From the NCBI GenBank assembly GCA_021848465.1, contig JAJZUP010000004.1, positions 1 through 64,000 on the forward strand: 64,000 nucleotides of DNA, read 5' to 3'. The number at the start of each line of letters is the position of its first letter. Position 1 is the first letter of the stretch. This document shows, piece by piece, positions 53,134 through 61,833 of this stretch. This DNA comes from Pseudomonadota bacterium. GTDB taxonomy: Bacteria > Pseudomonadota > Gammaproteobacteria > Burkholderiales > Gallionellaceae. The position numbers and the translations under genes are program-made. The notes beneath the pieces are model-generated. The model did no database searches. It saw nothing but the letters and a program-made list of their open reading frames with translations, and had not been told where the DNA came from.

Positions 53134-53370
53134 ATGATGCAATCTAATTTACAACAGAGTAATGCAACTCAATGTCATCCTGGCCAAGTCGCAGATTTCC
53201 TGATTTCGCGTAAGACAGTTGAAAAATTGTCTGGCTTGAGTAGGGCAACAATTTATCGTTTAATGAAAGCAGGAAAATTTCCTCGCCCCTTAGCAATTGG
53301 CACAGGCTCTGTGCGCTGGAGGCAGTCTGATGTGATTGCGTGGCAGCAGTCTCTTGTAGCAACTCTGTAA
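53134..53370 (+). CDS. AlpA-family phage regulatory protein
   Basis: A 78-residue MerR-like small winged-helix protein with the AlpA pattern LISRKTVEKLSGLSRATIYRLMKAGKFPRPLAIG-type sequence (residues 23-56) and RWRQSDVIAWQ at the end. AlpA activates excision genes in CP4-57-like elements and could act here as an excisionase-type factor. The ORF begins MMQ; either Met may start. Confidence 0.87.
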   Translation: MMQSNLQQSNATQCHPGQVADFLISRKTVEKLSGLSRATIYRLMKAGKFPRPLAIGTGSVRWRQSDVIAWQQSLVATL

Positions 53371-53522
53371 AAAGGGCGAGTTTCGGTTATCTGCACTAAA
53401 CTAACTGTCTTTATTTTGACTGCTAAGGTCTGCGGGTCTAGTCTGTCTCAATTATCGGTGCGGAGCTTCGTGACTTTTTAAATGGCATGCCTTTATGTTG
53501 CAATGAGCAGTAACTAGTAGCT

Positions 53523-53542
53523 GGGGGTATATTTGGGGGTAT
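53523..53542 (+). repeat. Two GGGGGTAT repeats near the right end of the element
   Basis: Copies at 53523-53530 and 53535-53542 resemble the GGGGGCAT repeats in front of int. They lie about 55 bases inside the probable attR. Confidence 0.5.
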
Positions 53543-53595
53543 GTTTAAAAATCGAATTGATAAATCGTAACGAAAATAAATAGATCATTCGACTA

Positions 53596-53617
53596 TTCGA
53601 TAGAAGTTGCTCCACCA
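53596..53617 (+). other. Degenerate attR (copy of the tRNA-Val 3' end)
   Basis: TTCGAT, three different bases, AGTTGCTCC and ACCA repeat 38730-38752 with three substitutions and one deleted C. It is followed by a terminator that would originally have ended the tRNA transcript. Confidence 0.55.
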
Positions 53618-53625
53618 GTCATCCC

Positions 53626-53654
53626 AAAGCCACCACCCGGTGGCTTTGTTGTTT
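53626..53654 (+). terminator. Displaced tRNA terminator at the right end of the element
   Basis: A perfect 9-bp stem AAAGCCACC / GGTGGCTTT (53626-53634, 53639-53647), loop ACCC, followed by GTTGTTT. No plus-strand gene reads into it now, consistent with separation from the tRNA gene by the insertion. Confidence 0.75.
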
Positions 53655-53743
53655 CCAGCTTCTTGATATGCGGATTGCTTGACCTGTGCCAACTTGGGCG
53701 TTACCTTGCGTTCGGGCAATGATAAGAAATCGGGGAGGCTGTC

Positions 53744-53860
53744 ATGGTTAAAACAATTCTGATCGTTCTGATATTTGGCTTGCTGGCCGGTTGCGGTTGT
53801 CCGCATTATGGCCGAGGGGATTGCGGTAACTGCCGGGCAACCTCCAGTTCCAGCTCCTAG
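53744..53860 (+). CDS. Small cysteine-rich lipoprotein, 38 residues
   Basis: A short frame with GGGGAGG as ribosome site and a lipobox (LLAGC, cysteine 17) after a hydrophobic signal (ILIVLIFGLLAG). The mature part is tiny and holds four Cys (CGCPHYGRGDCGNC) and a serine tail. It is probably an anchored small cysteine peptide; function is unknown. Confidence 0.6.
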   Translation: MVKTILIVLIFGLLAGCGCPHYGRGDCGNCRATSSSSS

Positions 53861-53895
53861 TCTTTGAGCGCGGGATGCCTGTCTTGGCGTGGGGC

Positions 53896-54321
53896 ATGAA
53901 AGGGCTGGCCTTGCTGTTCCTCGGCACGGTGCTTGCGGCGCATGCCGACGATAATCCCGCGCCGGGCGGCGACAACTATTCAACCTCACAACAAAAGGCA
54001 CTGGAGCAATTCAAAAGCATGCGCCAGGAATCCAGCCTGTCCGAGGATGCCGGCGAGCCGGGGCTGCTGGACATATGGGCAGCGGGGGCGGCGAGGAAGC
54101 AACGCGCAGCGGCAGAAGGCAAGATCAAGCAAGGCAAGGCCACGCTGAAGAAAGCCGTGACCGAGAAAAATTCTTCCGCGCCGGACGCTGATAACAAGGG
54201 AAAACGGGTTGTGTCGCAGCCGAAAGCGCAAGAACCTGCGGATAAGGCCAAGAAAAAAAATACTGCCGCGGGCGGGGGGACGGCGCGCAGCCCGGACGGT
54301 ACGACACGTAGCGAGCGTTAG
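53896..54321 (+). CDS. Secreted basic hypothetical protein
   Basis: About 141 residues from ATG 53896 (an in-frame ATG at 53875 would also give a signal peptide). The signal (LALLFLGTVLAAHA) is followed by a mature part that is highly polar and increasingly Lys-rich (AEGKIKQGKATLKK, ADKAKKKN). No fold or family recognised. It follows the small lipoprotein by 35 bases and probably shares its transcript. Confidence 0.6.
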   Translation: MKGLALLFLGTVLAAHADDNPAPGGDNYSTSQQKALEQFKSMRQESSLSEDAGEPGLLDIWAAGAARKQRAAAEGKIKQGKATLKKAVTEKNSSAPDADNKGKRVVSQPKAQEPADKAKKKNTAAGGGTARSPDGTTRSER

Positions 54322-54380
54322 CCGTATAGCTGTGCTGCGGCTTGTGTAGTGCAGGCAGTGGTAGCCAGAATGGAGCCGGA

Positions 54381-57300
54381 ATGAGACTCGGGTTTACACA
54401 CCTTTCAACGCGCATCACACTTCTGGTTATGCTGCTTGTGCTGACCGGGGGATGGATTTGGGTCAAGGGGGAAAATCGCCGCCTGGAGACCAAATACCTG
54501 GCCGAACGCGGCATGGAGCTCGACAAGACCTTGCAGAACGAGCAAGCTCATTTGCAGCAGGTCATGCATACCCTGCAACAGGATGTGGTGTTTTTATCCA
54601 ATACACCACCGGTTGCCGGCATCATCCGGGCGGATGCGAACCACGGCTTCGATGCGCTGGACCGCAATACCCGCCAACAGTGGAATCAGCGCTTGCAGGA
54701 AATATTTGCCGCTTTCCTGCGCGCGCATCCTAAATATTTCCAGGTTAGCTATATCGATGCGGCGCATCAGGGGCGCGCACTGGTCAGTGTGGCTTGGCAG
54801 GGTGGCGATGTGGTCGTCGAGCCTCCTTCCGGGCGGCAGAGCGATGCCGGAGCCGGTTTGTTGGCTGCAGCCCAATCGTTGCGACCTTCCTCGGTACAGA
54901 TTTCCGGCATTTCGCTGCGGCCGGTATCCGGTACAACGGGACAAGTTATGCGTGCGGTTGTTTACGCCATGACGCCGGTGTGGACGGCGGAAGGCAAACT
55001 CTTCGGCATGCTCCGGATCGGGATGGATCTCAGCCGCGTGCTGGCGTCGAGCGACCACGAGCTTCCCGATGGGGCACAGGTTTATGTGGCGGATCGCGAC
55101 GGCAACTATTTGCGGGCGGGTAAAGATGTCCAGTTGGCGGGGCTGCCGCAGGCTTCCGGGCGCAATATGCTGCAGGACTTTCCGGTGGTGAAGCAGGCGT
55201 TGGCTCATGAGGGACGAAGTGTCTCCATGGTGGCAGCTGAAAAGCGCGGGACGTCAGGTTTTGCCTCGGCACGGGTTGTCCGGCTGGTGCAGGGGGAGGC
55301 TGAGCCGTCATTACTGGAAGTGCTGTATCTGCCGGAGAACAACAGTACGGTGCAGGTCGCGGGAGTGGCAGCCGACAGGGTGTTTGAGGTTTTGTTTGCC
55401 CTGGTCTTGATGGGCAGCTTGTTGCTCATGCTGCTGCGGCGCGTGTTCGCGCCATTGCAGCATATCGCGGCGACCGCGCGCGCCATTGCCAATGGCAGCG
55501 ACCAGCGGGAAATCGTCAAACAGAGCAGCGGCGAGATCGGCGAGCTGACGGATGCACTGAATGTGATGCTGCGTAAACTGTCCGGGCATGACGTGCTGGA
55601 ACGCGAAAACACATTCCACAAGGAGTTGATCGAGTCACTCCCCGGCGTGTTTTATATGCTCGATCAGAACGGGCGCTTCCTGATGTGGAATCGCAATCTG
55701 GAGGTAGTGCTGCAGGCCAGCCCCGAAGAGCTTGCCGCGAGCCATGCGTTGTCGTTTTTCTCCGATGCGGAGCAGCCGCGTATCAGCCATGCCATCGCGC
55801 AGGTATTCATGGCTGGCGAGGCGGAAATCATGGCCGAGATCACGCCGCGCAACGGTGTCCCGCTCCCGTATCACTTTACCGGTCGCCGGGTGGTGCGGGA
55901 CGGGAGCGTGGTGCTGATCGGCATGGGGCTGGACGTGTCCGAACAGCGTGCCAATATGCGCGCGCTGACCGATATGCTGCGACGTAACCAGGCACTCATG
56001 CAGAACTCCATGGAAGGCGTGCATGTAATGGATGTCCACGGCAACGTGCTGGACGTCAATGACAGCTTTTGCCGCATGCTCGGCTATAGCCGCGAGGAAG
56101 CCCTGCACCTCAATATCAGCGATTGGGATGCGAATTTCACCCAAGCGGAATTGCATAACCGCTTCAAGGGATTTATCGGCAAGGGCCGCATGTTTGAAAC
56201 CGTGCACCGACGCAAGGACGGTACCCTGCTGGATGTGGAGATTTGCACCAACGGCGTTGAAATTGATGGTGTCGGCTACCTGTTTGCATCCAGCCGTGAC
56301 ATCACCGAGCGCAAAAAAAACCAGTTGTTGCTGTCGCGCCACAAACAGGTGATCGAGACCGCGCATGACGGATATTGGCTGACGGATATGCAGGGCACCC
56401 TGCTGGAGGCCAACCAGGCCTATGCCGACATGTCCGGTTATAGCGTCGATGAACTGGTCGGCATGCACATCAGCCAACTCGAAGCCAAGGAACTGTCATT
56501 GGAGATGGTGCAGACGCACATCCAAAAAGTCATCGGGCAGGGGTATGACATGTTCGAGACGCGCCATCGCCACAAGGACGGCCACGAGATCGACATCGAG
56601 ATTTCAACGACATTCCTGAAAGACACCAGACAGTTTGTCGTATTCAGCCGCGATATTACCGAACGCAAACGGGTGGAATCGGATTTGCGGGTTGCTGCTG
56701 CCGCCTTCGAAACGCATGATGCGATCCTGGTGACGGATGCACGGGCCAATATCATCCGGGTGAACCAGGCGTTTACTGCGATCACCGGCTATGCGGCTGA
56801 AGATGTGCTGGGCAAGAATCCGCGCATCATGAGCTCCGGGCGCCAGAGCCGCGAATTCTATGCGGAAATGTGGCGTCTACTGTTGGCGGACGGACATTGG
56901 GCTGGCGAGATATGGGATCGGCGCAAGAACGGCGAGATATACCCGAAATGGCTGACCATTACCGCGGTGCGGGATGAGCAGGGCAGAACAACCCAGTATG
57001 TGGCGATTTTCAGCGACATTACCGCGCGGAAAATCGCCGAGGAAGAAATTCGCAGTCTGGCGTTTTATGACGCCCTGACGCAATTGCCTAATCGCCGGTT
57101 GTTCCTGGATCGCTTCAGTGAGGCGCTGCGCGCCTCGGTACGGAACATGGATTTCGGCGCCTTGATGTTTATCGACCTGGATCGCTTCAAGCTGTTGAAT
57201 GACACACTGGGACATGATTATGGTGACCTGTTGCTGGTCGAAGTGGCGAAGCGCCTCAAGGAATGCGTACGCGAAGTGGATACGATTGCGCGTTTGGGCG

Positions 57301-58361
57301 GGGATGAGTTCGTGGTATTGCTGGAGGGGATCAGCGACGAGCGCGAAACTGCCTCGCGCAGGGCGGCGCTGGTGGCCGAAAAAATTCGCGAATCGCTGGC
57401 CTATCCTTATCAGCTCAAGGAGCATGAGCATTACAGCTCCCCCAGCATCGGGATTGCGCTGTTCCATGACGGCGAAGCCAGCCAGGAGGAAATGATCAAG
57501 CGTGCCGATACCGCGATGTACCAGGCCAAGAATGGCGGCCGCAACATGGTGAGCTTTTACGACCCGGACATGCAGAAGCACATGGAAACGCGCGCTACGC
57601 TCGAACACGACCTGCGACATGCGATCGGGAACGGCGAGCTGCAACTGTATTACCAGATGCAGGTGGATAACGCGATGCAAGTGGTGGGGGCGGAAGCCTT
57701 GCTGCGCTGGCTGCATCCGCAGCGCGGCATGGTGTCGCCCGCACAGTTCATCACCGTTGCCGAGGACAGCTCGTTGATCATCGACATCGGCAACTGGGTC
57801 ATGGAGCAGGCGTGTGCGCAGTTGGCATTATGGTGTGACGATCCGCAGTTGAGCCGGATTGTGCTGGCAATCAATGTCAGCGCCAGTCAGTTCCGCCAGC
57901 ACGATTTCGTCGATCATGTTGCACAAGTGTTGCGCAAACATGGCGTGCAACCGGGGCGGTTGAAGCTGGAGCTGACCGAGAGCGTGGTGCTGGCGGACGT
58001 GAACGATGTTGCCGATAAAATGCAGGCCTTGCGTACGCTTGGCGTGCAACTTGCACTGGACGATTTCGGCACCGGCTATTCGTCGCTGGCCTATCTCAAG
58101 CGGCTGCCGCTGGATCAGCTCAAGATCGACCAGAGTTTTGTGCGCGACATCGCGCTGGATGAAAGCGATGCTGAAATGGTGCGCACCATCATCGACATCG
58201 CCCGAAACTTCAGGCAGGACGTGATTGCGGAAGGCGTTGAGACCGAGATGCAGTTCAACTTCCTGAAGCAGAGCGGTTGCCAGGCCAGCCAGGGCTACCT
58301 GTTCAGCAGGCCAATCCCGCTGGACGAATTTGAGGCCCAGGTGCGCAATCGCACTGTTTGA
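54381..58361 (+). CDS. Membrane sensor with CACHE-HAMP-PAS4-GGDEF-EAL domains
   Basis: A 1326-residue c-di-GMP enzyme. From ATG 54381 (GGAG upstream): a membrane helix at residues 13-32, a periplasmic dCACHE-type sensor (about 35-330), a second helix near 333-355, HAMP, then four PAS domains starting near 411, 535, 653 and 772. A diguanylate-cyclase domain has LGGDEF near 974, and a phosphodiesterase domain has EALLRW near 1103, LTES, DDFGTGYSS and EGVET. Both catalytic motifs are intact, so it could make and break c-di-GMP, with the outcome set by ligand binding. The next gene is a GGDEF response regulator. Confidence 0.93.
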   Translation: MRLGFTHLSTRITLLVMLLVLTGGWIWVKGENRRLETKYLAERGMELDKTLQNEQAHLQQVMHTLQQDVVFLSNTPPVAGIIRADANHGFDALDRNTRQQWNQRLQEIFAAFLRAHPKYFQVSYIDAAHQGRALVSVAWQGGDVVVEPPSGRQSDAGAGLLAAAQSLRPSSVQISGISLRPVSGTTGQVMRAVVYAMTPVWTAEGKLFGMLRIGMDLSRVLASSDHELPDGAQVYVADRDGNYLRAGKDVQLAGLPQASGRNMLQDFPVVKQALAHEGRSVSMVAAEKRGTSGFASARVVRLVQGEAEPSLLEVLYLPENNSTVQVAGVAADRVFEVLFALVLMGSLLLMLLRRVFAPLQHIAATARAIANGSDQREIVKQSSGEIGELTDALNVMLRKLSGHDVLERENTFHKELIESLPGVFYMLDQNGRFLMWNRNLEVVLQASPEELAASHALSFFSDAEQPRISHAIAQVFMAGEAEIMAEITPRNGVPLPYHFTGRRVVRDGSVVLIGMGLDVSEQRANMRALTDMLRRNQALMQNSMEGVHVMDVHGNVLDVNDSFCRMLGYSREEALHLNISDWDANFTQAELHNRFKGFIGKGRMFETVHRRKDGTLLDVEICTNGVEIDGVGYLFASSRDITERKKNQLLLSRHKQVIETAHDGYWLTDMQGTLLEANQAYADMSGYSVDELVGMHISQLEAKELSLEMVQTHIQKVIGQGYDMFETRHRHKDGHEIDIEISTTFLKDTRQFVVFSRDITERKRVESDLRVAAAAFETHDAILVTDARANIIRVNQAFTAITGYAAEDVLGKNPRIMSSGRQSREFYAEMWRLLLADGHWAGEIWDRRKNGEIYPKWLTITAVRDEQGRTTQYVAIFSDITARKIAEEEIRSLAFYDALTQLPNRRLFLDRFSEALRASVRNMDFGALMFIDLDRFKLLNDTLGHDYGDLLLVEVAKRLKECVREVDTIARLGGDEFVVLLEGISDERETASRRAALVAEKIRESLAYPYQLKEHEHYSSPSIGIALFHDGEASQEEMIKRADTAMYQAKNGGRNMVSFYDPDMQKHMETRATLEHDLRHAIGNGELQLYYQMQVDNAMQVVGAEALLRWLHPQRGMVSPAQFITVAEDSSLIIDIGNWVMEQACAQLALWCDDPQLSRIVLAINVSASQFRQHDFVDHVAQVLRKHGVQPGRLKLELTESVVLADVNDVADKMQALRTLGVQLALDDFGTGYSSLAYLKRLPLDQLKIDQSFVRDIALDESDAEMVRTIIDIARNFRQDVIAEGVETEMQFNFLKQSGCQASQGYLFSRPIPLDEFEAQVRNRTV

Positions 58362-58425
58362 AGCGCTTTGACGTGCGGTTTCGGAATTATAATGACCAAA
58401 AAAAACCTGAGGGGATGACATCAAG

Positions 58426-59400
58426 GTGAAGAAGGCAGAGAAAGACCCGATCAAAGTCATGGTGGTGGAGGACAGCAAGGTCACCATGAAGGTGCTGTGC
58501 AATTACCTGGAACGCATGGGCATTGCCCCACTGACTGCCGAGAACGGCACCGAAGCCCTGGAAATCTACTACCGCGAGCAACCGGACATCATCCTGCTGG
58601 ATGCGCAATTGCCCGACATTGATGGCTTCGATGTGGCGCTGAAAATCCGTGCGCAGGAAAAACCCGAAGACTGGACCGCCATCATTTTCCTGACCAGCAT
58701 GGACAAGGATGAGGATTTGGCGCGCGGGATCGAAGTAGGCGGCGACGACTACCTGATGAAGCCGATCAGCGAAGTGGTGCTGAAGGCCAAGATCCGGGCC
58801 ATGTACCGGCTGGTGGAAATGCAGCGTTCGCTGGTGACATTGACTCAGGAGTTGAACGCGGCCAACGTCAAATTGCAGCGCCTGTCCGCCACCGACGGCC
58901 TTACCGGCATTTCCAACCGGCGCATGTACGATGAGCTTGCCCCGCGCGAATGGCGCCGTTGCGAGCGCGTGAGCAAGCCGGTTGCGCTGGTGATGATCGA
59001 TGTGGATTTCTTCAAGCTGTTCAACGACAAATACGGCCACCAGGCGGGCGACGAGTGCCTGCGGCGTGTGGCGGATCAGGTCGGCAAGGCGGCGCCGCGC
59101 GCGACCGACCTGGCGGCACGCTACGGCGGCGAGGAGTTCGTGCTGGTGCTGGGCGAGACGGATGCCGACGGCGCCAAATGGATTGCCAACCGCCTGCGCC
59201 AGCAGGTGTCGGAATTGAATATCCCGCATTACGCGACCGAGTCGCGTCATGTCACGATCAGTTGCGGCGTGGCAGCGGTGGTGCCATCAGGCAATGTCAG
59301 CCTGGAGGTGTTGCTGAAGTCGGCCGATTACGCCTTGTATCAGGCAAAAAAATCCGGCCGTGACCGGGTCGAGATCGGCGTATACGGCAAGGTCGAATAA
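58426..59400 (+). CDS. Response regulator with GGDEF output (PleD/WspR-like)
   Basis: A 324-residue protein with a receiver domain (acidic pocket E15-D16, phospho-Asp D59 in LLDAQLPD, Lys in MKPIS) and a GGDEF domain with active GGEEF near residue 234. The GTG at 58426 is used as start with GAGGGG 11 bases before it; the exact start is not certain. It makes c-di-GMP after phosphorylation. It follows the sensor protein by 64 bases, but the sensor has no kinase domain, so its kinase is elsewhere. Confidence 0.9.
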   Translation: MKKAEKDPIKVMVVEDSKVTMKVLCNYLERMGIAPLTAENGTEALEIYYREQPDIILLDAQLPDIDGFDVALKIRAQEKPEDWTAIIFLTSMDKDEDLARGIEVGGDDYLMKPISEVVLKAKIRAMYRLVEMQRSLVTLTQELNAANVKLQRLSATDGLTGISNRRMYDELAPREWRRCERVSKPVALVMIDVDFFKLFNDKYGHQAGDECLRRVADQVGKAAPRATDLAARYGGEEFVLVLGETDADGAKWIANRLRQQVSELNIPHYATESRHVTISCGVAAVVPSGNVSLEVLLKSADYALYQAKKSGRDRVEIGVYGKVE

Positions 59401-59420
59401 CGCAGGCGCGGAATGGGTGT

Positions 59421-59870
59421 TTACGCCCCCTGGCGGGTGCAGTCGGCCCAGTTGTTGGGCGTCTCGAACAGGCGCACGCGCTCCAGACGCAAATCGTTGC
59501 CGAAAGTGTCGTGATAGGCCGGAGCCAGCAGGTCGAAGGCCGCCTTGGCCAGGTTTTCCGCAGTGGGAATGACATCCAGTACCACGGTCTTGTGGCCGGG
59601 CAGGGTGGCAAGGAAATCCAGCACGGGTTTGTCGCCACGGTATACCAGGAAAGCATGATCCCAGGCATCGACGACGCGTTCCTTGGCGATGCGCTTCACA
59701 TCGGAGAAATCCATCACCATCCCCTGTTCGGATGCGCCCTCGGCCGTGATAACCTGGCCCGACAGGCTGATTTCGATGGCATAGCGGTGCCCGTGCAGGT
59801 GCTTGCATTGGCTGTTATGGTTCGGGATGCGGTGTCCGGCATCGAATTCCAGGCGGCGGGTGATCAGCAT
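59421..59870 (-). CDS. queD: 6-carboxy-5,6,7,8-tetrahydropterin synthase
   Basis: A 149-residue enzyme of the PTPS/QueD family in queuosine biosynthesis. Zinc ligands H13, H26 and H28 (GHRIPNHNSQCKHLHGH) and the catalytic C22 are visible. The DHAFLVY and PTAENLA segments complete the site. Translation from ATG 59870 is the family-like start. It converges on the GGDEF gene with a 20-base gap. Confidence 0.92.
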   Translation of the reverse strand: MLITRRLEFDAGHRIPNHNSQCKHLHGHRYAIEISLSGQVITAEGASEQGMVMDFSDVKRIAKERVVDAWDHAFLVYRGDKPVLDFLATLPGHKTVVLDVIPTAENLAKAAFDLLAPAYHDTFGNDLRLERVRLFETPNNWADCTRQGA

Positions 59871-59898
59871 AGCGGTACGTTGGATTGGGTTTTCGCCA

Positions 59899-61833
59899 TT
59901 ATAACTTGAAGCGCCGCACCGCATGCCGGAAGGCGCTTATCGCGGCAACCGTCACGCGGTTTCGGTAGCGCAGCGCCAGGTATTGCCGGACTATCTCCTG
60001 GATTGCCGTGGCATGTTGCGGAAGCTGCGCGGACGCGCGCCGGGAAAAATCCTGCGGGCCTTCATGTGCGTCGCGTTGTATGCCATGCCGTTCCAGCGTA
60101 TGGCAAAAATCGAGGTAGAGCTTCTGCACCGCATCAATCGGCTGACGCCGTGGTTGGCGCAGCATCAGCATGGCCAGCAATGCCACCACCATTGCGATGC
60201 TGAGCGCCATGCCAGTCACCAGGTTTTGCCAGTCGAAGGTGCCGAGGCCGAAGCGGTTCAGCAGGGCAAACTGTTTCTCGCTGTCGTAGCCGAGTACCCA
60301 TTGGTTCCACTGGTTGGTCAGCGCGTCCAGGTCCATGCGCAAGGTGCTCAGGAACTGCGGCGGGTTGCGCATGAAAAACGGCAGCAATGCGCTGTCGCTG
60401 ACCGCGCTGCCCAACCCCTCCTGGATGCGCGCCGGGGCAATGGCGGCGGTGGGGTCCTGGCGCACCCAGCCGCGACCCGGCAGCCATACTTCGGTCCAGG
60501 CATGAGCATCCGACTGGCGCAGGATGTAGTAGCCGCCCAGCGCATTGTATTCGCCGCCCTGGTAACCGGTCACCACCCGGGCCGGGATACCGGCGGCGCG
60601 CATCAGGAATACGAAGCTGGAGGCATAGTGTTCGCAGAAGCCCTGGCGGGTGTTGAACAGGAAATCGTCCACGCTGTCGCGGCCGAGCAAGGGCGGCTCC
60701 AGCGTATAGGTGAAGCCGTTGCGGTGGAAATACGCGAGCGCGGTTTGCACGATTTCCGCTGCGCTATGCGATTGTTGCCGCCAGAGCCCGGCCAGTTCGC
60801 GGGCGCGCGGGTCGTATCCGGGCGGCAGGGCGAGCGCGCGGTCGAGTTGCTGCGGTGCCTCGTCGGGATTGGCCTGGTAGCGGGTAAACGAAGTGGCGTC
60901 GTAGCGCAGGCGCGTATTTACCGGCGTGGTGCTGAGCAGGTTGAAGTCGGGCGAGTAGGCGGCCGCGGTGGAAATGTGCACCGGAATGTCGAGCGCAAAC
61001 AGCCAGCGTTTATTGTGCGGTTCCAGCGTGATGGTGTAATGCACCGGTTGCGCCGCGCGCTCCAGGTGTGAGGGGCCGGAAACCGGTGAGCGGCCCTGCG
61101 ACCATTTGCGCCCGTCAAAATCCCACAGCACCGGGCCGCGCCAATACAGGCGCTCGCGCTCCGGCACCGCGCCGTCAAAGGTGACGCGGAAGGCGACAGC
61201 CTCCGACTGTGACAGCCGGCTCAGGCTGCCGGGCGTCATGGTGTCGGACAGGCCGCTGCTGCCGTAGGCATCCTGCGGCATGCCCCACAGGGGTCCCTGG
61301 ATACGCGGAAAGAATACAAACATCAGCAGCGCAAGCGGGGCCGCTTGCAACAGGATGATGCTGGCCATGCGCGCACGCGCGCGCAGGTCGAGATTTTCCG
61401 CCTGGACCTGGAGCCAGGTGGTGACGACCAGAAACAGCTCGCCCAGCATCAGCAACGCGGCCGGGATTGTTTGCGTGTAGAAGAACAGCGTGATGCTGAC
61501 GAAGCAGCACAGGTAGAGCAGGATCATCGCGTCGCGCGTTTCGCGCAACTCCAGCATCTTCAGCGATCCGAGCAGGATCAGCAAAGTGACGCCAGCCTCG
61601 CGTCCGAACAGCGCGTGCAGGTTCAGCACGATGCCGGCGACGCACGCCAGCGTAATCAGCATCAACAGCCGACGTGAGGGCAGCGCTTTGCCGCGATAGC
61701 ACAGCAACGCACGCCAGGACAGCAGGGCCAGGCCGGTCAGGCTGACCCAAGCGGGGAGGTGGTCGGCATGGGGGGCGCCCGCCAGCAGCAGGCAGGCAAT
61801 CAGGCCGTAGATCAGGCGCGGATCGGATTTCAT
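59899..61833 (-). CDS. tgpA: TgpA-type transglutaminase-like membrane protein
   Basis: A 644-residue inner-membrane protein. Six hydrophobic helices form the N-terminal DUF3488 part, followed by a periplasmic domain with the transglutaminase catalytic Cys in TRQGFCEHYASSF, His in SDAHAWTEVWL and Asp in RQDPTAA. A further helix near residue 540 and a cytoplasmic tail follow. The start ATG 61833 overlaps the stop of the DUF58 gene (ATGA). Such proteins act in envelope homeostasis in Pseudomonas. Confidence 0.87.
   Translation of the reverse strand: MKSDPRLIYGLIACLLLAGAPHADHLPAWVSLTGLALLSWRALLCYRGKALPSRRLLMLITLACVAGIVLNLHALFGREAGVTLLILLGSLKMLELRETRDAMILLYLCCFVSITLFFYTQTIPAALLMLGELFLVVTTWLQVQAENLDLRARARMASIILLQAAPLALLMFVFFPRIQGPLWGMPQDAYGSSGLSDTMTPGSLSRLSQSEAVAFRVTFDGAVPERERLYWRGPVLWDFDGRKWSQGRSPVSGPSHLERAAQPVHYTITLEPHNKRWLFALDIPVHISTAAAYSPDFNLLSTTPVNTRLRYDATSFTRYQANPDEAPQQLDRALALPPGYDPRARELAGLWRQQSHSAAEIVQTALAYFHRNGFTYTLEPPLLGRDSVDDFLFNTRQGFCEHYASSFVFLMRAAGIPARVVTGYQGGEYNALGGYYILRQSDAHAWTEVWLPGRGWVRQDPTAAIAPARIQEGLGSAVSDSALLPFFMRNPPQFLSTLRMDLDALTNQWNQWVLGYDSEKQFALLNRFGLGTFDWQNLVTGMALSIAMVVALLAMLMLRQPRRQPIDAVQKLYLDFCHTLERHGIQRDAHEGPQDFSRRASAQLPQHATAIQEIVRQYLALRYRNRVTVAAISAFRHAVRRFKL

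Larger units (their letters stand above)
38753..53617. mobile_element. Integrated genomic island in tRNA-Val (about 14.9 kb)
   Basis: Evidence for one integrated element: a tRNA gene with a P4-type integrase directly behind it, a degenerate copy of the tRNA 3' end at the far boundary, an AlpA-type gene at the far end, GGGGG(C/T)AT repeats at both ends, and AT-rich flanks around a GC-rich metal-resistance core. No replication or transfer gene is recognisable, so it would need help to move. The attR match is imperfect, suggesting an old insertion or drift. Confidence 0.75.
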
